Origin: Alphaproteobacteria bacterium
GTDB taxonomy: Bacteria > Pseudomonadota > Alphaproteobacteria > Rhizobiales > Xanthobacteraceae
Direction of reading: 5' to 3'
Assembly: GCA_009781045.1 (NCBI GenBank)
Contig: WQYW01000043.1
Span: 1 to 34,438, forward strand
Length of the DNA stretch: 34,438 nt
Position 1 is the first letter of the stretch. The number at the start of each line of letters is the position of its first letter. Of this stretch, positions 1-8,340 are shown in pieces. A program made the translations under genes and the position numbers. The notes under the pieces were generated by a model, which was not told where the DNA came from, made no database searches, and saw only the letters and a list, made by a program, of their open reading frames with translations.

Positions 1-134
1 CGAGACAAAAATCGCTGCAAGATCAACATGAATGGCACCCTGCTGTGTGTATCGTGCCTCCATTCGAGAACCTCAGGAAATCCTGGCAACCGGCGGCGGC
101 CTTCATTCCCCATGGTATCTTTTACCCCGGGGTT

Positions 135-977
135 TCAGACGTCCCGGCGGCTGAGGAATGCCAGGCGTTCGAACAGGTGGACGTCCTGCTCGTTCTTGAG
201 GAGCGCGCCATGCAGAGGCGGGATCAGCTTGCGCGGGTCGCGCTCGCGCAGCATCTCCGGGCTGATGTCTTCGTTGAGCAGGAGCTTGAGCCAGTCCAGC
301 AGTTCGGATGTCGAGGGCTTCTTTTTCAGGCCGGGGACGTCGCGGACCTCAAAGAAGATGCGCAAGGCTTCTTCCACCAGACGGGCCTTGATGCCCGGGA
401 AATGCACGTCGACGATCCGGCCCATGGTCTCGGCGTCGGGGAATTTGATATAGTGGAAGAAACAGCGACGCAGGAAGGCGTCGGGTAGTTCTTTCTCGTT
501 ATTTGACGTGATCATCATGATGGGGCGCTGGCGCGCCTTGATGGTTTCGCCGGTCTCGTAGACATGGAATTCCATGCGGTCGAGTTCGAGCAGCAGGTCA
601 TTGGGGAATTCGATGTCGGCCTTGTCGATCTCATCGATCAGCAGGACGGGGCGTTGTTCGGTGGTGAAGGCATCCCACAATTTTCCGCGCTTGATGTAGT
701 TCCTGATGTCGGACACCCGGGAGTCGCCGAGCTGGCTGTCGCGCAGCCGCGACACCGCATCATATTCGTAAAGACCCTGTTGCGCCTTGGTGGTGGATTT
801 GATGTGCCAGGTCAGAAGAGGCGCTCCCAGCGCCTTGGCAACTTCCTCGGCGAGTACGGTCTTGCCGGTGCCGGGTTCGCCTTTGACCAGAAGCGGGCGC
901 TCGAGCACGATTGCGGCATTGACCGCGACTTTGAGGTCGTCGGTGGCAACATAGTCGCTGGTGCCGGTGAATTTCAT
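135..977 (-). CDS. MoxR-family AAA+ ATPase (CoxD-like)
   Basis: A 280-residue MoxR-type AAA+ ATPase. MoxR ATPases are ATP-driven chaperone-like enzymes that usually work with a VWA-domain partner to mature or insert cofactors into other proteins. The Walker A loop GEPGTGKT lies at residues 33-40 and the Walker B LLIDEID at about 112-118. A sensor-1 type stretch (MMITSNNEKELP) and an arginine-rich LRRCFFH segment follow, as in the family. The reading frame is open back to 1028, but the Met at 977 is preceded by a GGGA-type ribosome binding site and starts the conserved sequence, so the longer start is rejected. The likely VWA partner is encoded at 2108 on the other strand, separated by a GlsB-type gene. 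The substrate cannot be told from the sequence. Confidence 0.93.
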   Translation of the reverse strand: MKFTGTSDYVATDDLKVAVNAAIVLERPLLVKGEPGTGKTVLAEEVAKALGAPLLTWHIKSTTKAQQGLYEYDAVSRLRDSQLGDSRVSDIRNYIKRGKLWDAFTTEQRPVLLIDEIDKADIEFPNDLLLELDRMEFHVYETGETIKARQRPIMMITSNNEKELPDAFLRRCFFHYIKFPDAETMGRIVDVHFPGIKARLVEEALRIFFEVRDVPGLKKKPSTSELLDWLKLLLNEDISPEMLRERDPRKLIPPLHGALLKNEQDVHLFERLAFLSRRDV

Positions 978-1043
978 GCGGGGTCCCTGATTTCGTTTTT
1001 TGTGGTTGCAGCCCGGAACGAAAAACATGCCGGGTCGGAATAT

Positions 1044-1073
1044 GACGACGGCCGCAGAGCTGCGGCCGTCGTC
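1044..1073 (-). terminator. Perfect 13-bp hairpin after the GlsB-type gene
   Basis: A perfect inverted repeat with 13-bp arms (1044-1056 and 1061-1073) and a 4-nt loop lies 22 bp past the stop codon of the minus-strand GlsB-type gene and ahead of the MoxR gene. The position suits a transcription terminator or attenuator, but no good U tract follows on either strand, so an mRNA-stabilising hairpin is equally possible. Confidence 0.5.
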
Positions 1074-1095
1074 GCAGGCGTCGTTGAGAGCTGTT

Positions 1096-1347
1096 TCAGC
1101 GTCGCCTTATCAGCGAAAGGATGATCAGGATAACAACCGCACCAATGGTGGCGTTGATAATCCCTGGAATGAGACCGGCACCAAAGTGGATGCCGAGCTG
1201 CGGCAGCGCCCAGTTGGCAAGCAGCGCGCCAACAATGCCGAGCACGACATTGATGATCACGCCAAACCCTGCCCCTTTCACGATAAGGCCGGCGAGCCAG
1301 CCGGCGATACCCCCGATGATAAGGGTAATGATAATGCCCATGCCCAT
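1096..1347 (-). CDS. GlsB/YeaQ/YmgE-family small membrane protein
   Basis: An 83-residue, very hydrophobic protein with three predicted membrane segments (about residues 4-24, 27-46 and 58-79) and a short basic end (RRR). The glycine-rich first helix (GGIAGWLAGLIVKG) and the GFGVIINVVLGIVGA stretch are typical of the GlsB/YeaQ/YmgE, or transglycosylase-associated, family of inner-membrane proteins, often linked to general stress. Their molecular role is unknown. The frame is open up to 1890, but the Met at 1347 has a strong AGAGGGAA ribosome binding site 8 nt upstream and begins the conserved part. A second Met two codons on (1341) is the alternative start. Confidence 0.88.
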   Translation of the reverse strand: MGMGIIITLIIGGIAGWLAGLIVKGAGFGVIINVVLGIVGALLANWALPQLGIHFGAGLIPGIINATIGAVVILIILSLIRRR

Positions 1348-2107
1348 CGACCAGATTCCCTCTTGTTTGAGACCGCGCAATTGTAGAGGAAGTGATGGGG
1401 AAGCGTCCAGAGCAAGGCGTGAAGAAGTGATCACTTCCGCCTGCCTTAATATCCGTTCATCGAAAGCTGCGAGCTGTTGATTTTCCTCAATGCGTCTGTC
1501 GACGCAGGATGTCGGAGACAAAGACGGGAGAGCTGCGGAGGAGTTCAAAAAGGCGGCCCCAAAAGGCGATTCTAAGATCCTGAAAAACCACGATTTACCT
1601 CGCCCACGGGGCATTTTCGGGAGGGCGCCTGTGGAAATGCAGGCCGGTTGCCGGCTGTTGCTGCACAGGTAATGAGGTAGCGGTCTGTAGCCTGGCTCAC
1701 GTGTCTCTGCGGCAGAACAGTGAAAGGCCTGCGGCATATTTTTCAGCTTGCCGCTGATTTTTTTCCAGATGTTTTTCACGTGTATGGCGGTGCCTTTCAT
1801 GAATGCATTTTCAGGAATGGCCTTTCCTGAACGTCTTTTCAGGAATCGCATTTTCAGGGCGTGGTCACGGTCTGGCGCACGCTGCGCCATCCATGGTCTC
1901 GGCGAACAGGGTGTGGCGAAGCTGCGGGTTGGACGCGCCCATCCGGGGCGAAGCGGAAGCGGCCCGGGGTTGTGAGCGGATGCGGAGGGATGCCCGCTGG
2001 TTCCGCGCGGCTCCTGGCGGACGAAAATCTGCGTTGCGGGGCAATCGGCGGGGGGCGGGCCTCACGCGCCCCTTGACGCGCGGGCGCAGAGGGGCAATCT
2101 GGGAGCC
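1348..2107. other. 760-bp gap between divergent genes
   Basis: No convincing gene. The open frames here lack family resemblance and usable ribosome binding sites. The stretch must hold the promoters of the GlsB-type gene (minus) and the VWA gene (plus). The only visible structure is a set of short copies of TTTTCAGG at about 1808-1857. Confidence 0.5.
1807..1860 (+). repeat. Three short TTTTCAGG repeats
   Basis: The octamer TTTTCAGG occurs three times in 54 bp, twice followed by AATSG. Between the first two copies lies CCTTTCCTGAA, a near inverse of the same word. It could be a binding-site cluster upstream of the VWA gene or a chance short repeat. Confidence 0.35.
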
Positions 2108-3283
2108 ATGTTTCTGCAGTTTTTCACCTCCTTGCGCGACGCCCAGGTTCCGGTCAGTCTGCGCGAATATCTCACGCTGATGGAGGCGCTCGACGCCGAT
2201 CTGGCGGAGTACACGGTTGAGAATTTCTATTATCTGTCGCGCGCCGCGCTGGTGAAGGATGAGCGCAATCTCGACAAGTTTGATCGCGTCTTCGGCACCG
2301 TGTTCAAGGGCGTGGAGAGCCTGCTTGAGGCCGTCGAAAAATCCGCGATCCCGGCGGAATGGCTGAGGAAGGTGGCGGAGAAGTTTCTCACCGAAGAGGA
2401 GAAGAAACAGATCGAGGCTCTGGGCTGGGACAAGCTGATGGAGACCCTGCGTCAGCGGCTTGCCGAGCAGAAGGAGCGCCACCAGGGGGGCAGCAGGTGG
2501 ATCGGCACCGGCGGGACCTCGCCCTTTGGCGCCTATGGCTATCATCCGGAAGGCATCCGTATCGGGCAGGACAGGAATCGCAACAACCGCGCGGTCAAGG
2601 TGTGGGACAAGCGCGAGTTCAAGGACCTCGACGGCAATGTCGAGCTGGGCATCCGCAATATCAAGGTGGCGCTGCGCCGCTTACGCAAATTCGCCCGCAC
2701 CGGCGCCCCGGACGAACTCGATCTCGATACCACAATCCGGGAGAGTGCCAGTCACGGCTATCTTGACGTCCGCATGCGCCCGGAGCGGCGCAACGCGGTC
2801 AAGGTGCTGGTGTTCTTCGATATCGGCGGCTCGATGGATGCCCATGTGGCGCAGGTCGAGGAACTGTTCTCCGCGGCCAAAAGCGAATTCAAGCATATGG
2901 AATATTTCTACTTCCACAACTGCCTCTATGAAGGGGTGTGGAAGCAGAACCGGCGGCGCTTCACCGACCGTACCCCGACATGGGACGTGCTGCATAAATA
3001 TCCAGGTGACTACAAAGTCGTGTTTGTCGGCGACGCCTCGATGTCGCCCTACGAGATCACGGTACCGGGGGGCTCGGTCGAGCATATCAACCCGGAGCCG
3101 GGTGCGGTGTGGCTGGATCGCGTTGTCCGCACCTATCCGCGCGCGGTCTGGCTCAATCCGGTGACGCGCCGGCACTGGGACTATTCGCAGTCAACCGCCA
3201 TCATCCGCCGGATTTTTGCCAACCGCATGTTCCCGATCACCATCGAGGGACTGGAGGGGGCGATGAAGGAACTGACACACTGA
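2108..3283 (+). CDS. VWA domain protein, CoxE-like
   Basis: A 391-residue cytoplasmic protein with a C-terminal von Willebrand factor A domain. The metal-ion-dependent adhesion site reads DIGGS (D238, S242), a good DxGxS motif, inside VLVFFDIGGSMD. The N-terminal half (FFTSLRDAQVPVSLREY, then LDKFDRVFGTVFKG) is typical of the CoxE-like VWA proteins that partner MoxR/CoxD ATPases. Such pairs act in maturation of metalloenzymes or membrane complexes in other bacteria; the client here is unknown. The start at 2108 fits the conserved N-terminus, although the GGGAG upstream is only 2 nt away. The MoxR gene at 135-977 is the obvious partner, but is divergent and not in the same operon. Confidence 0.9.
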   Translation: MFLQFFTSLRDAQVPVSLREYLTLMEALDADLAEYTVENFYYLSRAALVKDERNLDKFDRVFGTVFKGVESLLEAVEKSAIPAEWLRKVAEKFLTEEEKKQIEALGWDKLMETLRQRLAEQKERHQGGSRWIGTGGTSPFGAYGYHPEGIRIGQDRNRNNRAVKVWDKREFKDLDGNVELGIRNIKVALRRLRKFARTGAPDELDLDTTIRESASHGYLDVRMRPERRNAVKVLVFFDIGGSMDAHVAQVEELFSAAKSEFKHMEYFYFHNCLYEGVWKQNRRRFTDRTPTWDVLHKYPGDYKVVFVGDASMSPYEITVPGGSVEHINPEPGAVWLDRVVRTYPRAVWLNPVTRRHWDYSQSTAIIRRIFANRMFPITIEGLEGAMKELTH

Positions 3284-3382
3284 GACGGGACCGCATAAGC
3301 GGGTTTCGCGGGTCCCTTTCACCGGCGCGCGTGACCGATGACGGAGAAATCAGCCCGCAACCGGTAGACAGGGAGGAAAGAC

Positions 3383-3793
3383 ATGCCCCAGACCATCACC
3401 CGCGGCATTGCGGCAATGATCGAAGAGGCCAATGCTGCGATCGAAACCCTTTCGGCCGCCGATGCCATGGCACAGGCGCGCGATGCCGAGGTGGTCCTGG
3501 TCGATCTGCGGGACCCTCGCGAGCTTGAGCGGGAAGGATGTATTCCGGGGGCCTTCTCCTGCCCCCGCGGCATGCTCGAATTCTGGATTGACCCGCAAAG
3601 TCCCTATGCCAGGACGGTGTTCCAGCAGGACAGGAAATTCATCTTCTTCTGTGCCGGGGGCCTGCGTTCGGCGCTGGCGGCGAAGACCGCCCAGGACATG
3701 GGGCTGAAACCGGTGGCCCATATCCGGGGCGGATTTGCCGCCTGGCGCGACAGTGGTGGGGCGGTTGAGCCCTGGGTCAAAAGGAAGGGTTGA
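3383..3793 (+). CDS. Single-domain rhodanese-like sulfurtransferase
   Basis: A 136-residue single-domain rhodanese. Cys90 in the loop CAGGLRSA is the expected persulfide-carrying residue, preceded by the strand FIFFC and followed by the helix ALAAKTAQDMG. The conserved DLRDPRELEREG near residues 41-52 and the final GGFAAWRDSGG are standard for the family. It moves sulfane sulfur from a donor to an acceptor such as thiol or cyanide; the physiological acceptor is unknown. A strong GGGAGGAAAG site precedes the ATG. Its stop is 3 bp before the start of the next sulfurtransferase gene, so the two form an operon. Confidence 0.93.
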   Translation: MPQTITRGIAAMIEEANAAIETLSAADAMAQARDAEVVLVDLRDPRELEREGCIPGAFSCPRGMLEFWIDPQSPYARTVFQQDRKFIFFCAGGLRSALAAKTAQDMGLKPVAHIRGGFAAWRDSGGAVEPWVKRKG

Positions 3794-3796
3794 GGT

Positions 3797-4651
3797 ATGA
3801 CGGACAGGGATCCGCTGGTCTCCAGCGAATGGCTCGCCGCTCGCATCAAAGAGGCCGATGTCAGGGTGCTCGACGCCAGCTTCAGGATGCCGGGCGTGTT
3901 GCCGTCGGCGCGGGACGACTATGTCGCCGGGCATATTCCAGGCGCGGTGTTCTTCGATGTTGATCAGGTGTCGGATCGTTCCAGTCCGCTGCCCCATATG
4001 TTTCCGCAGGCAGCTCAGTTCGGTCGCGACATCGCGGCGCTTGGCATCCGCAACAGCGATACCGTGGTGGTCTCGGATCAGGGCGGCTTTCTTGCCTCCG
4101 CCCGGGTGTGGTGGATGTTTCTCTGCTTCGGCCACCGCGATGTCCGGGTCCTGGATGGCGGTGTGAAGAAATGGCGCGCCGAGGGCCGTGCGATCGAAAG
4201 CGGCGAGGTGCAGGTGAAGCCTGCTTCCTTCACGGCGACGTTCAATGCCGGAGGGGTGCGGACATTGGCGCAGCTTGCGGCCGACGTCGAGAGCGGTGCT
4301 GTGCAGGTGGTCGATGCCCGTGCCGTGGAGCGCTTTGAGGGCAGGGTGCCGGAGCCGCGACCGGGACTGCGCAGCGGTCATATCCCGCGCAGCCGCAATT
4401 TGCCCTACACCGCTCTGTTCGATGCCACGACCGGGGTAATGAAGCCATCGGCGGCATTGCGTCAGGCTTTCACCACAGCCGGCGTCCGACTCGATGCACC
4501 GGTCGTGACCTGTTGCGGCTCGGGGGTGTCGGCCGCGGTGCTGACACTGGCACTGGTACGGCTCGGCATCACCGACAGCGCGCTTTATGACGGTTCCTGG
4601 TCAGAATGGGGACTCGTCGACGGGCCGGCTATCGCGGCTGGGCCGGCGTGA
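3797..4651 (+). CDS. sseA: 3-mercaptopyruvate sulfurtransferase (two-domain rhodanese)
   Basis: A 284-residue protein of two rhodanese domains, the usual size for SseA/MST. The N-terminal domain (about 5-135) has no cysteine in its loop, which reads DQGGFLASAR, so it is structural. The C-terminal domain (about 155-280) carries the catalytic Cys240 in CGSGVSA, close to the CG(S/T)GVTA loop of mercaptopyruvate sulfurtransferases rather than the CRKGVTA of thiosulfate rhodaneses. It should transfer sulfur from 3-mercaptopyruvate to thiols or cyanide. It is the second gene of a rhodanese pair. Its last 51 bp overlap, tail to tail, the end of the minus-strand gene for a disordered protein. Confidence 0.92.
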   Translation: MTDRDPLVSSEWLAARIKEADVRVLDASFRMPGVLPSARDDYVAGHIPGAVFFDVDQVSDRSSPLPHMFPQAAQFGRDIAALGIRNSDTVVVSDQGGFLASARVWWMFLCFGHRDVRVLDGGVKKWRAEGRAIESGEVQVKPASFTATFNAGGVRTLAQLAADVESGAVQVVDARAVERFEGRVPEPRPGLRSGHIPRSRNLPYTALFDATTGVMKPSAALRQAFTTAGVRLDAPVVTCCGSGVSAAVLTLALVRLGITDSALYDGSWSEWGLVDGPAIAAGPA

Positions 4652-6811
4652 ACTCTGCGTCTCGTTGGAACGGGAGATCGGCCTCCGGTTCGACGATGGC
4701 GTCGATCCAAACAGATCCAACACCCCCCCTTCACTCCCGGCTGCCTCTTCGTGGCGGGCGATGGTGCGTTTTTTGCTGCGCTGGTACGCAGGCTTTTTTG
4801 GCCTGGGCGGGACCAGAGTGGCTTCGGCAGAACCAGGCGTGGCCTCGGTTGGGGTGATTTCCGCCGCTGTGGGCGCGGCTTCGCCTGAAGCCTGGCTGGA
4901 GAGATGGGCGCTTTGCTGCGCAGACCCGGTGTCTGCTGCGGCAGGGGGCATCCCGGTTTCATTGCTGTCGCCGTTCGGGGCCGCCGTGGAGGGGGTCCTG
5001 GTTATCGCTGTGACGGTTGCGCCGGGCAGCGATGCACTCCCGGTGGTCAGTTCGCTGTTGTCCGCATCAGCGGGAGCTGGTTCCGTTGCCGCCCCGGTGG
5101 AGAGAGGGGCATTCTCAATCTGAGATGCGGCGTTCCCTGCGGCCGGGGATATCCCGCTGTCGCCGTGTCGTGGGGGCGCGGAATCCGGTTCCATCGCATC
5201 GCTGCTGCCGCTTTGCGCAGCTGTTGCGGCAGAGACAGCGTCGCTGTCGGCGGGCGCGGGCGCAGATGGCGTGGCAGCGCCACTGGAGCGCAGGGCGTTC
5301 TCAAGCTCGGATACGGCGTCCGTGGCGGCCGGGGACATCTCGCTGTTGCTGTGCTGTTGGGGCGCGGAATCCGGTGCCATCGCCGTGGCGGTGCTGCCTT
5401 GCGGGGCTGTTGCGGCAGATCGAGCGTCGCTGTCCGCTGGCGCGGGTGGCGTGGCAGCGCCACTGGAGCGCAGGGCGTTCTCAAGCTCGGATACGGCGTC
5501 CGTGGCGGCCGGGGACATTTCGCTGTCACGGTGCGGTTGTGCTGCGGAATCCGGCTCTACGGCTGGGGCGTTGTCGCCCTGGGGGGGCGCGGTCCGGAGC
5601 GTGAGAGCGTCGCTGTCAGTTCGCGCAGATGGAGTGTCTGCATCAGGGGTGGCGCCGTGGTCGGCGTCGCCCGAGCGGGTGGAACTTTCGTGCTCCTGTG
5701 ACGGAGAGTCATGGCTGGCATTGAGAGCGTCGCTGTCGGCCTGTGCGCCTGCCGGGTCGGACAGAGTTTTGTGGTCGCTTTGTGGGGTGCTGAGTTCCGC
5801 GGGCTGGCTGCTGCCGTGAGCGCTGTCCGGCGCCGCGTCAGCTGTGGAATTGTCTGTGGAATTCACCGCCGTGCCGATCCGGGAAGCGTCCTGCGTCGGC
5901 ACGGCGCTGGCACGGGAGTCTTCCGACAGGGAGTGATCTGTGGAGCCGTTCTCCGTCGCTGGGGGCTGGAGAGCCGGATCAGCGGGGGATGCATTATCCT
6001 GCCTGGCGCCTGAGCCGTGCTGGCTGACGACGCTGCCGGCACTGTTCGGGGCTGTGGAATTGTCTGTGGAATTCACAGCCTGCCCCTGCTCTGGAGGGTT
6101 GGCCAACGGGGCCTCCTCGGGTTCGGCAAGGTCCTGATCGGAGGAGTCTTTTTCGTCCAGTCCGGATTCGCCCGAGGGGCTCGTCGTCAGCCTGTCGCCG
6201 CCCTTTTCGGGCAGCGTGGATCGTTCGGTGGAAATCTGCCCTGTGATCAGTTCCGGCGGATCTTTGCCGCTGTCGCCTGGTGCCTGAGCAGGCCCGGGAA
6301 GCGGTCCCTGTGGAGCCCCGATGGCGTGGTCGATGGCGGTCGTGGCGACTGGATTTACTGTGGGTCTGTCTGTGGGCAGCTCTGTGGACAGTTCTGTGGA
6401 TTTTCGGTCTGCATCTGGTGCGACCGGCGACAGCTCAGTGGCGGCGTCTGGTGTTGGGGATAACGGATGGGGAGCCGGCCCGGTTGCCGAGGCGGCGTCG
6501 GCGCGGGGGGCGGTGCCGGTCGAATCTTCCGCCAGGCGATCGAACTCGTCGTCCTCATCGTCGGCGATGACGCGATCGTCCTCCAGCGCGGGTGCCCCGG
6601 AGGTCGGTGCCAGGGGCTCCACATGGAGTGTGGTGGCCGTCATCGGCAGGGGCTCAAGCTTCTGCACATATCCCGAATCACGCTCGCCAAGAGAGCGGGC
6701 GGTGAAGCGGTCATGGGTGTTGCGCAATAGCGCAGAGAGGCCAAGGCCGAACACCAGGAAGGAGATCGACACCAGAATGGCGGTGGACAGAAACCGGAAA
6801 TTGGGAAGCAT
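4601..6811 (-). CDS. Membrane-anchored, repeat-rich disordered protein
   Basis: A 736-residue protein of unknown function. Residues about 7-29 form one hydrophobic segment (FLSTAILVSISFLVFGLGL), followed by a very long tail rich in Ala, Ser, Pro, Asp, Glu and Thr, so it should be anchored in the inner membrane with a disordered periplasmic region. The tail holds three copies of a 60-residue unit with a core like SPAATDAVSELENALRSSGA, and NSTDNST twice. The last 65 residues are basic (KKPAYQRSKKRTIARHEE), unlike the acidic middle. The frame opens at 6925, but the Met at 6811 begins the membrane segment, with AAGGCGGA upstream. Similar short-anchor proteins occur as hypotheticals in Bradyrhizobium relatives (recollection, not searched). 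The 3' end overlaps the sulfurtransferase gene by 51 bp. Confidence 0.75.
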   Translation of the reverse strand: MLPNFRFLSTAILVSISFLVFGLGLSALLRNTHDRFTARSLGERDSGYVQKLEPLPMTATTLHVEPLAPTSGAPALEDDRVIADDEDDEFDRLAEDSTGTAPRADAASATGPAPHPLSPTPDAATELSPVAPDADRKSTELSTELPTDRPTVNPVATTAIDHAIGAPQGPLPGPAQAPGDSGKDPPELITGQISTERSTLPEKGGDRLTTSPSGESGLDEKDSSDQDLAEPEEAPLANPPEQGQAVNSTDNSTAPNSAGSVVSQHGSGARQDNASPADPALQPPATENGSTDHSLSEDSRASAVPTQDASRIGTAVNSTDNSTADAAPDSAHGSSQPAELSTPQSDHKTLSDPAGAQADSDALNASHDSPSQEHESSTRSGDADHGATPDADTPSARTDSDALTLRTAPPQGDNAPAVEPDSAAQPHRDSEMSPAATDAVSELENALRSSGAATPPAPADSDARSAATAPQGSTATAMAPDSAPQQHSNSEMSPAATDAVSELENALRSSGAATPSAPAPADSDAVSAATAAQSGSSDAMEPDSAPPRHGDSGISPAAGNAASQIENAPLSTGAATEPAPADADNSELTTGSASLPGATVTAITRTPSTAAPNGDSNETGMPPAAADTGSAQQSAHLSSQASGEAAPTAAEITPTEATPGSAEATLVPPRPKKPAYQRSKKRTIARHEEAAGSEGGVLDLFGSTPSSNRRPISRSNETQSSRRPSRDSRPVDESPF
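5087..5518 (-). repeat. 180-bp tandem repeat inside the disordered-protein gene
   Basis: A 72-bp block at 5267-5338 is repeated without a mismatch at 5447-5518, exactly 180 bp away (60 codons, in frame). A diverged third copy sits one period away at 5087-5158. The repeats encode the core SELENALRSSGAATP. Confidence 0.85.
5841..6076 (-). repeat. 26-bp direct repeat pair (NSTDNST-coding)
   Basis: The 26-bp word starting GCTGTGGAATTGTCTGTGGA occurs at 5841-5866 and at 6051-6076, 210 bp apart (70 codons, in frame). Each copy encodes the peptide VNSTDNSTA on the minus strand. Further TCTGTGGA words at 6365-6410 encode the STELSTELPT stretch. Confidence 0.8.
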
Positions 6812-7163
6812 CGTGGCAATTTTCCGCCTTCTCAGTCCTGACAGACGCGGAAAACCTGCTGCCGCAGGCTCCCGTCCAGCTGCTGAAGGCTGTTGGGGCC
6901 GATCGGAAAACGCGGGTGACGACACAATTTGCCTTTCGCTTGAGGGCCGATACCGGTAACAGGGGGCCTCAGGCGAATCGGGCGGTTCCAGAATACCGCA
7001 ACGATGTGGTATGGAATCGCAAAACCATTAACTGTGGCGGTTGATTTGTGCTCCGTGATGCAGGGAGGCAACGCCATGGCGGGCGCAATTGGTCTTGAAT
7101 GCGCCGTTTTCTTTCGCTCATGTGCCATTATAAGCGGATGAGTTTGTCGACTGAACAAGGGCG
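6812..7163. other. Divergent intergenic region, 352 bp
   Basis: This lies between the disordered-protein gene (minus) and the L,D-transpeptidase gene (plus) and must carry both promoters. I see no gene and no clear sigma-70 promoter. ATTATAAG at 7127-7134 could be a -10 box for the transpeptidase gene, but no well-spaced -35 accompanies it. Confidence 0.45.
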
Positions 7164-8234
7164 ATGATGATCAGGAAATTTCCAGTAATCCTTGCTGCGA
7201 CAGTGCTTCTTTCGGGGGCTGCGGTTGCGCAGGCGCAGCGTGGCTATCCGGGGCAGCCCGGCTATCCGGCCGCGCCGCCCCAGGCCGGTTATCCCTCCCA
7301 GCAGGGTTATCCGGGCGCTCCCTCCCAGCAGGGCTATGGCGGGCAGGAGGCGGAGTATGACAGTCCCGAGGACGCGAACGGGACTTATGGCGCGCCGTAT
7401 GGCTCGCCCGGAGGAATGGCACCGGATGATCCGCGCTATGGCCGCGCCAATGGCACGACCTATTCCGCAGCCCCCCAGGGGCCGGTGACATCGCCTGATG
7501 ATCCCCGCTATGGCCGACTGAATGGCTCGGCCTGGTCCGATGACAATGCGCCGCCGCGACAAGGTGGTGATCTGCGCCCCCCGGAGGCCGTCGGTGGCGA
7601 GCCGGGCAAGCCAATGATGATCGGCGCTCTGCCACCGGAGGAACAGCCTGAAGCCGGCCCGGCGGAACTGCCGCCGAATCTGCGGCGTCAGGAAGTCAGC
7701 TTCCCCACCAGGGAGCCGCCCGGCACCATCGTCGTTGATACCCCCCATACCTATCTTTATTTTGTTCTCGGCGGTGGCCGTGCCATCCGTTACGGCGTCC
7801 GTGTGGGTCGCGACGGCTTCACCTGGAATGGAGTGCAGAAAATCAGCCGCAAGGCGGAATGGCCGGATTGGCATCCGCCGCCGGAAATGATCGAGCGCCA
7901 ACCCTATCTGCCGCGCTTCATGGCTGGAGGCCCCGGTAATCCCCTGGGGGCACGGGCGATGTATCTCGGCGCCACGGTCTACCGCATCCACGGCACCAAC
8001 CAGCCCTCGACGATCGGCAAGTTTGTGTCGTCAGGCTGTATCGGCATGCTCAATGATGACGTGACCGACCTGTTCAGCCGGGTGAAGGTCGGGACCCGTG
8101 TGGTGGTTCTGCCGGGTTCTGAGACTACAGCGGCCGTCCAGCCAGGTCGGTTGCCGACCGCCCAGGCCGGTCCTCCGGTAAACGCCCCGCGCAACGTCGT
8201 GCCGCCAATGCCGCCACCGGTAACCATCCGCTGA
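7164..8234 (+). CDS. Secreted L,D-transpeptidase (YkuD domain)
   Basis: A 356-residue exported protein. Residues 1-24 are a Sec signal peptide with a probable AQA cleavage site before QRGYPG. Residues about 25-190 are a low-complexity Gly/Tyr/Pro/Gln region (GYPGQPGYPAAPPQ and related repeats, with two DDPRYGR motifs), probably a flexible spacer. The C-terminal YkuD domain (about 190-310) carries His276 in HGTNQPSTIG and the nucleophile Cys292 in SSGCIGM. It should cross-link peptidoglycan stem peptides 3-3, or attach proteins to the wall, in the periplasm. The residue after CI is Gly where most relatives have Arg or Asn. Two Met codons in a row open the frame; either 7164 or 7167 may be used. 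Confidence 0.9.
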   Translation: MMIRKFPVILAATVLLSGAAVAQAQRGYPGQPGYPAAPPQAGYPSQQGYPGAPSQQGYGGQEAEYDSPEDANGTYGAPYGSPGGMAPDDPRYGRANGTTYSAAPQGPVTSPDDPRYGRLNGSAWSDDNAPPRQGGDLRPPEAVGGEPGKPMMIGALPPEEQPEAGPAELPPNLRRQEVSFPTREPPGTIVVDTPHTYLYFVLGGGRAIRYGVRVGRDGFTWNGVQKISRKAEWPDWHPPPEMIERQPYLPRFMAGGPGNPLGARAMYLGATVYRIHGTNQPSTIGKFVSSGCIGMLNDDVTDLFSRVKVGTRVVVLPGSETTAAVQPGRLPTAQAGPPVNAPRNVVPPMPPPVTIR

Positions 8235-8255
8235 AGTGGAAATGTCGGTGTCGGC

Positions 8256-8340
8256 CAAGCCCACCCGGTTTGATCCGGGCGAGCTTGTCTTGGAGCATGT
8301 CAAGAACGGGGGTGGGGGCGCAAAGCCCTACTCCGTTCTT
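8256..8340 (+). terminator. Two hairpins after the L,D-transpeptidase gene
   Basis: The first hairpin (8256-8287) has outer arms CAAGC/GCTTG and inner arms CCCGG/CCGGG. The second (8302-8340) has 8-bp arms AAGAACGG and CCGTTCTT, an inner GGGC/GCCC pair, and is followed by TCCCCCTGTTTC. The second is the better terminator candidate, though its T tract is poor. Confidence 0.45.

Noticed and set aside
1348..1890. Longer N-terminus for the GlsB-type protein
   Set aside because: The extra 181 residues are unlike any membrane-protein leader. A strong ribosome binding site marks the start at 1347.
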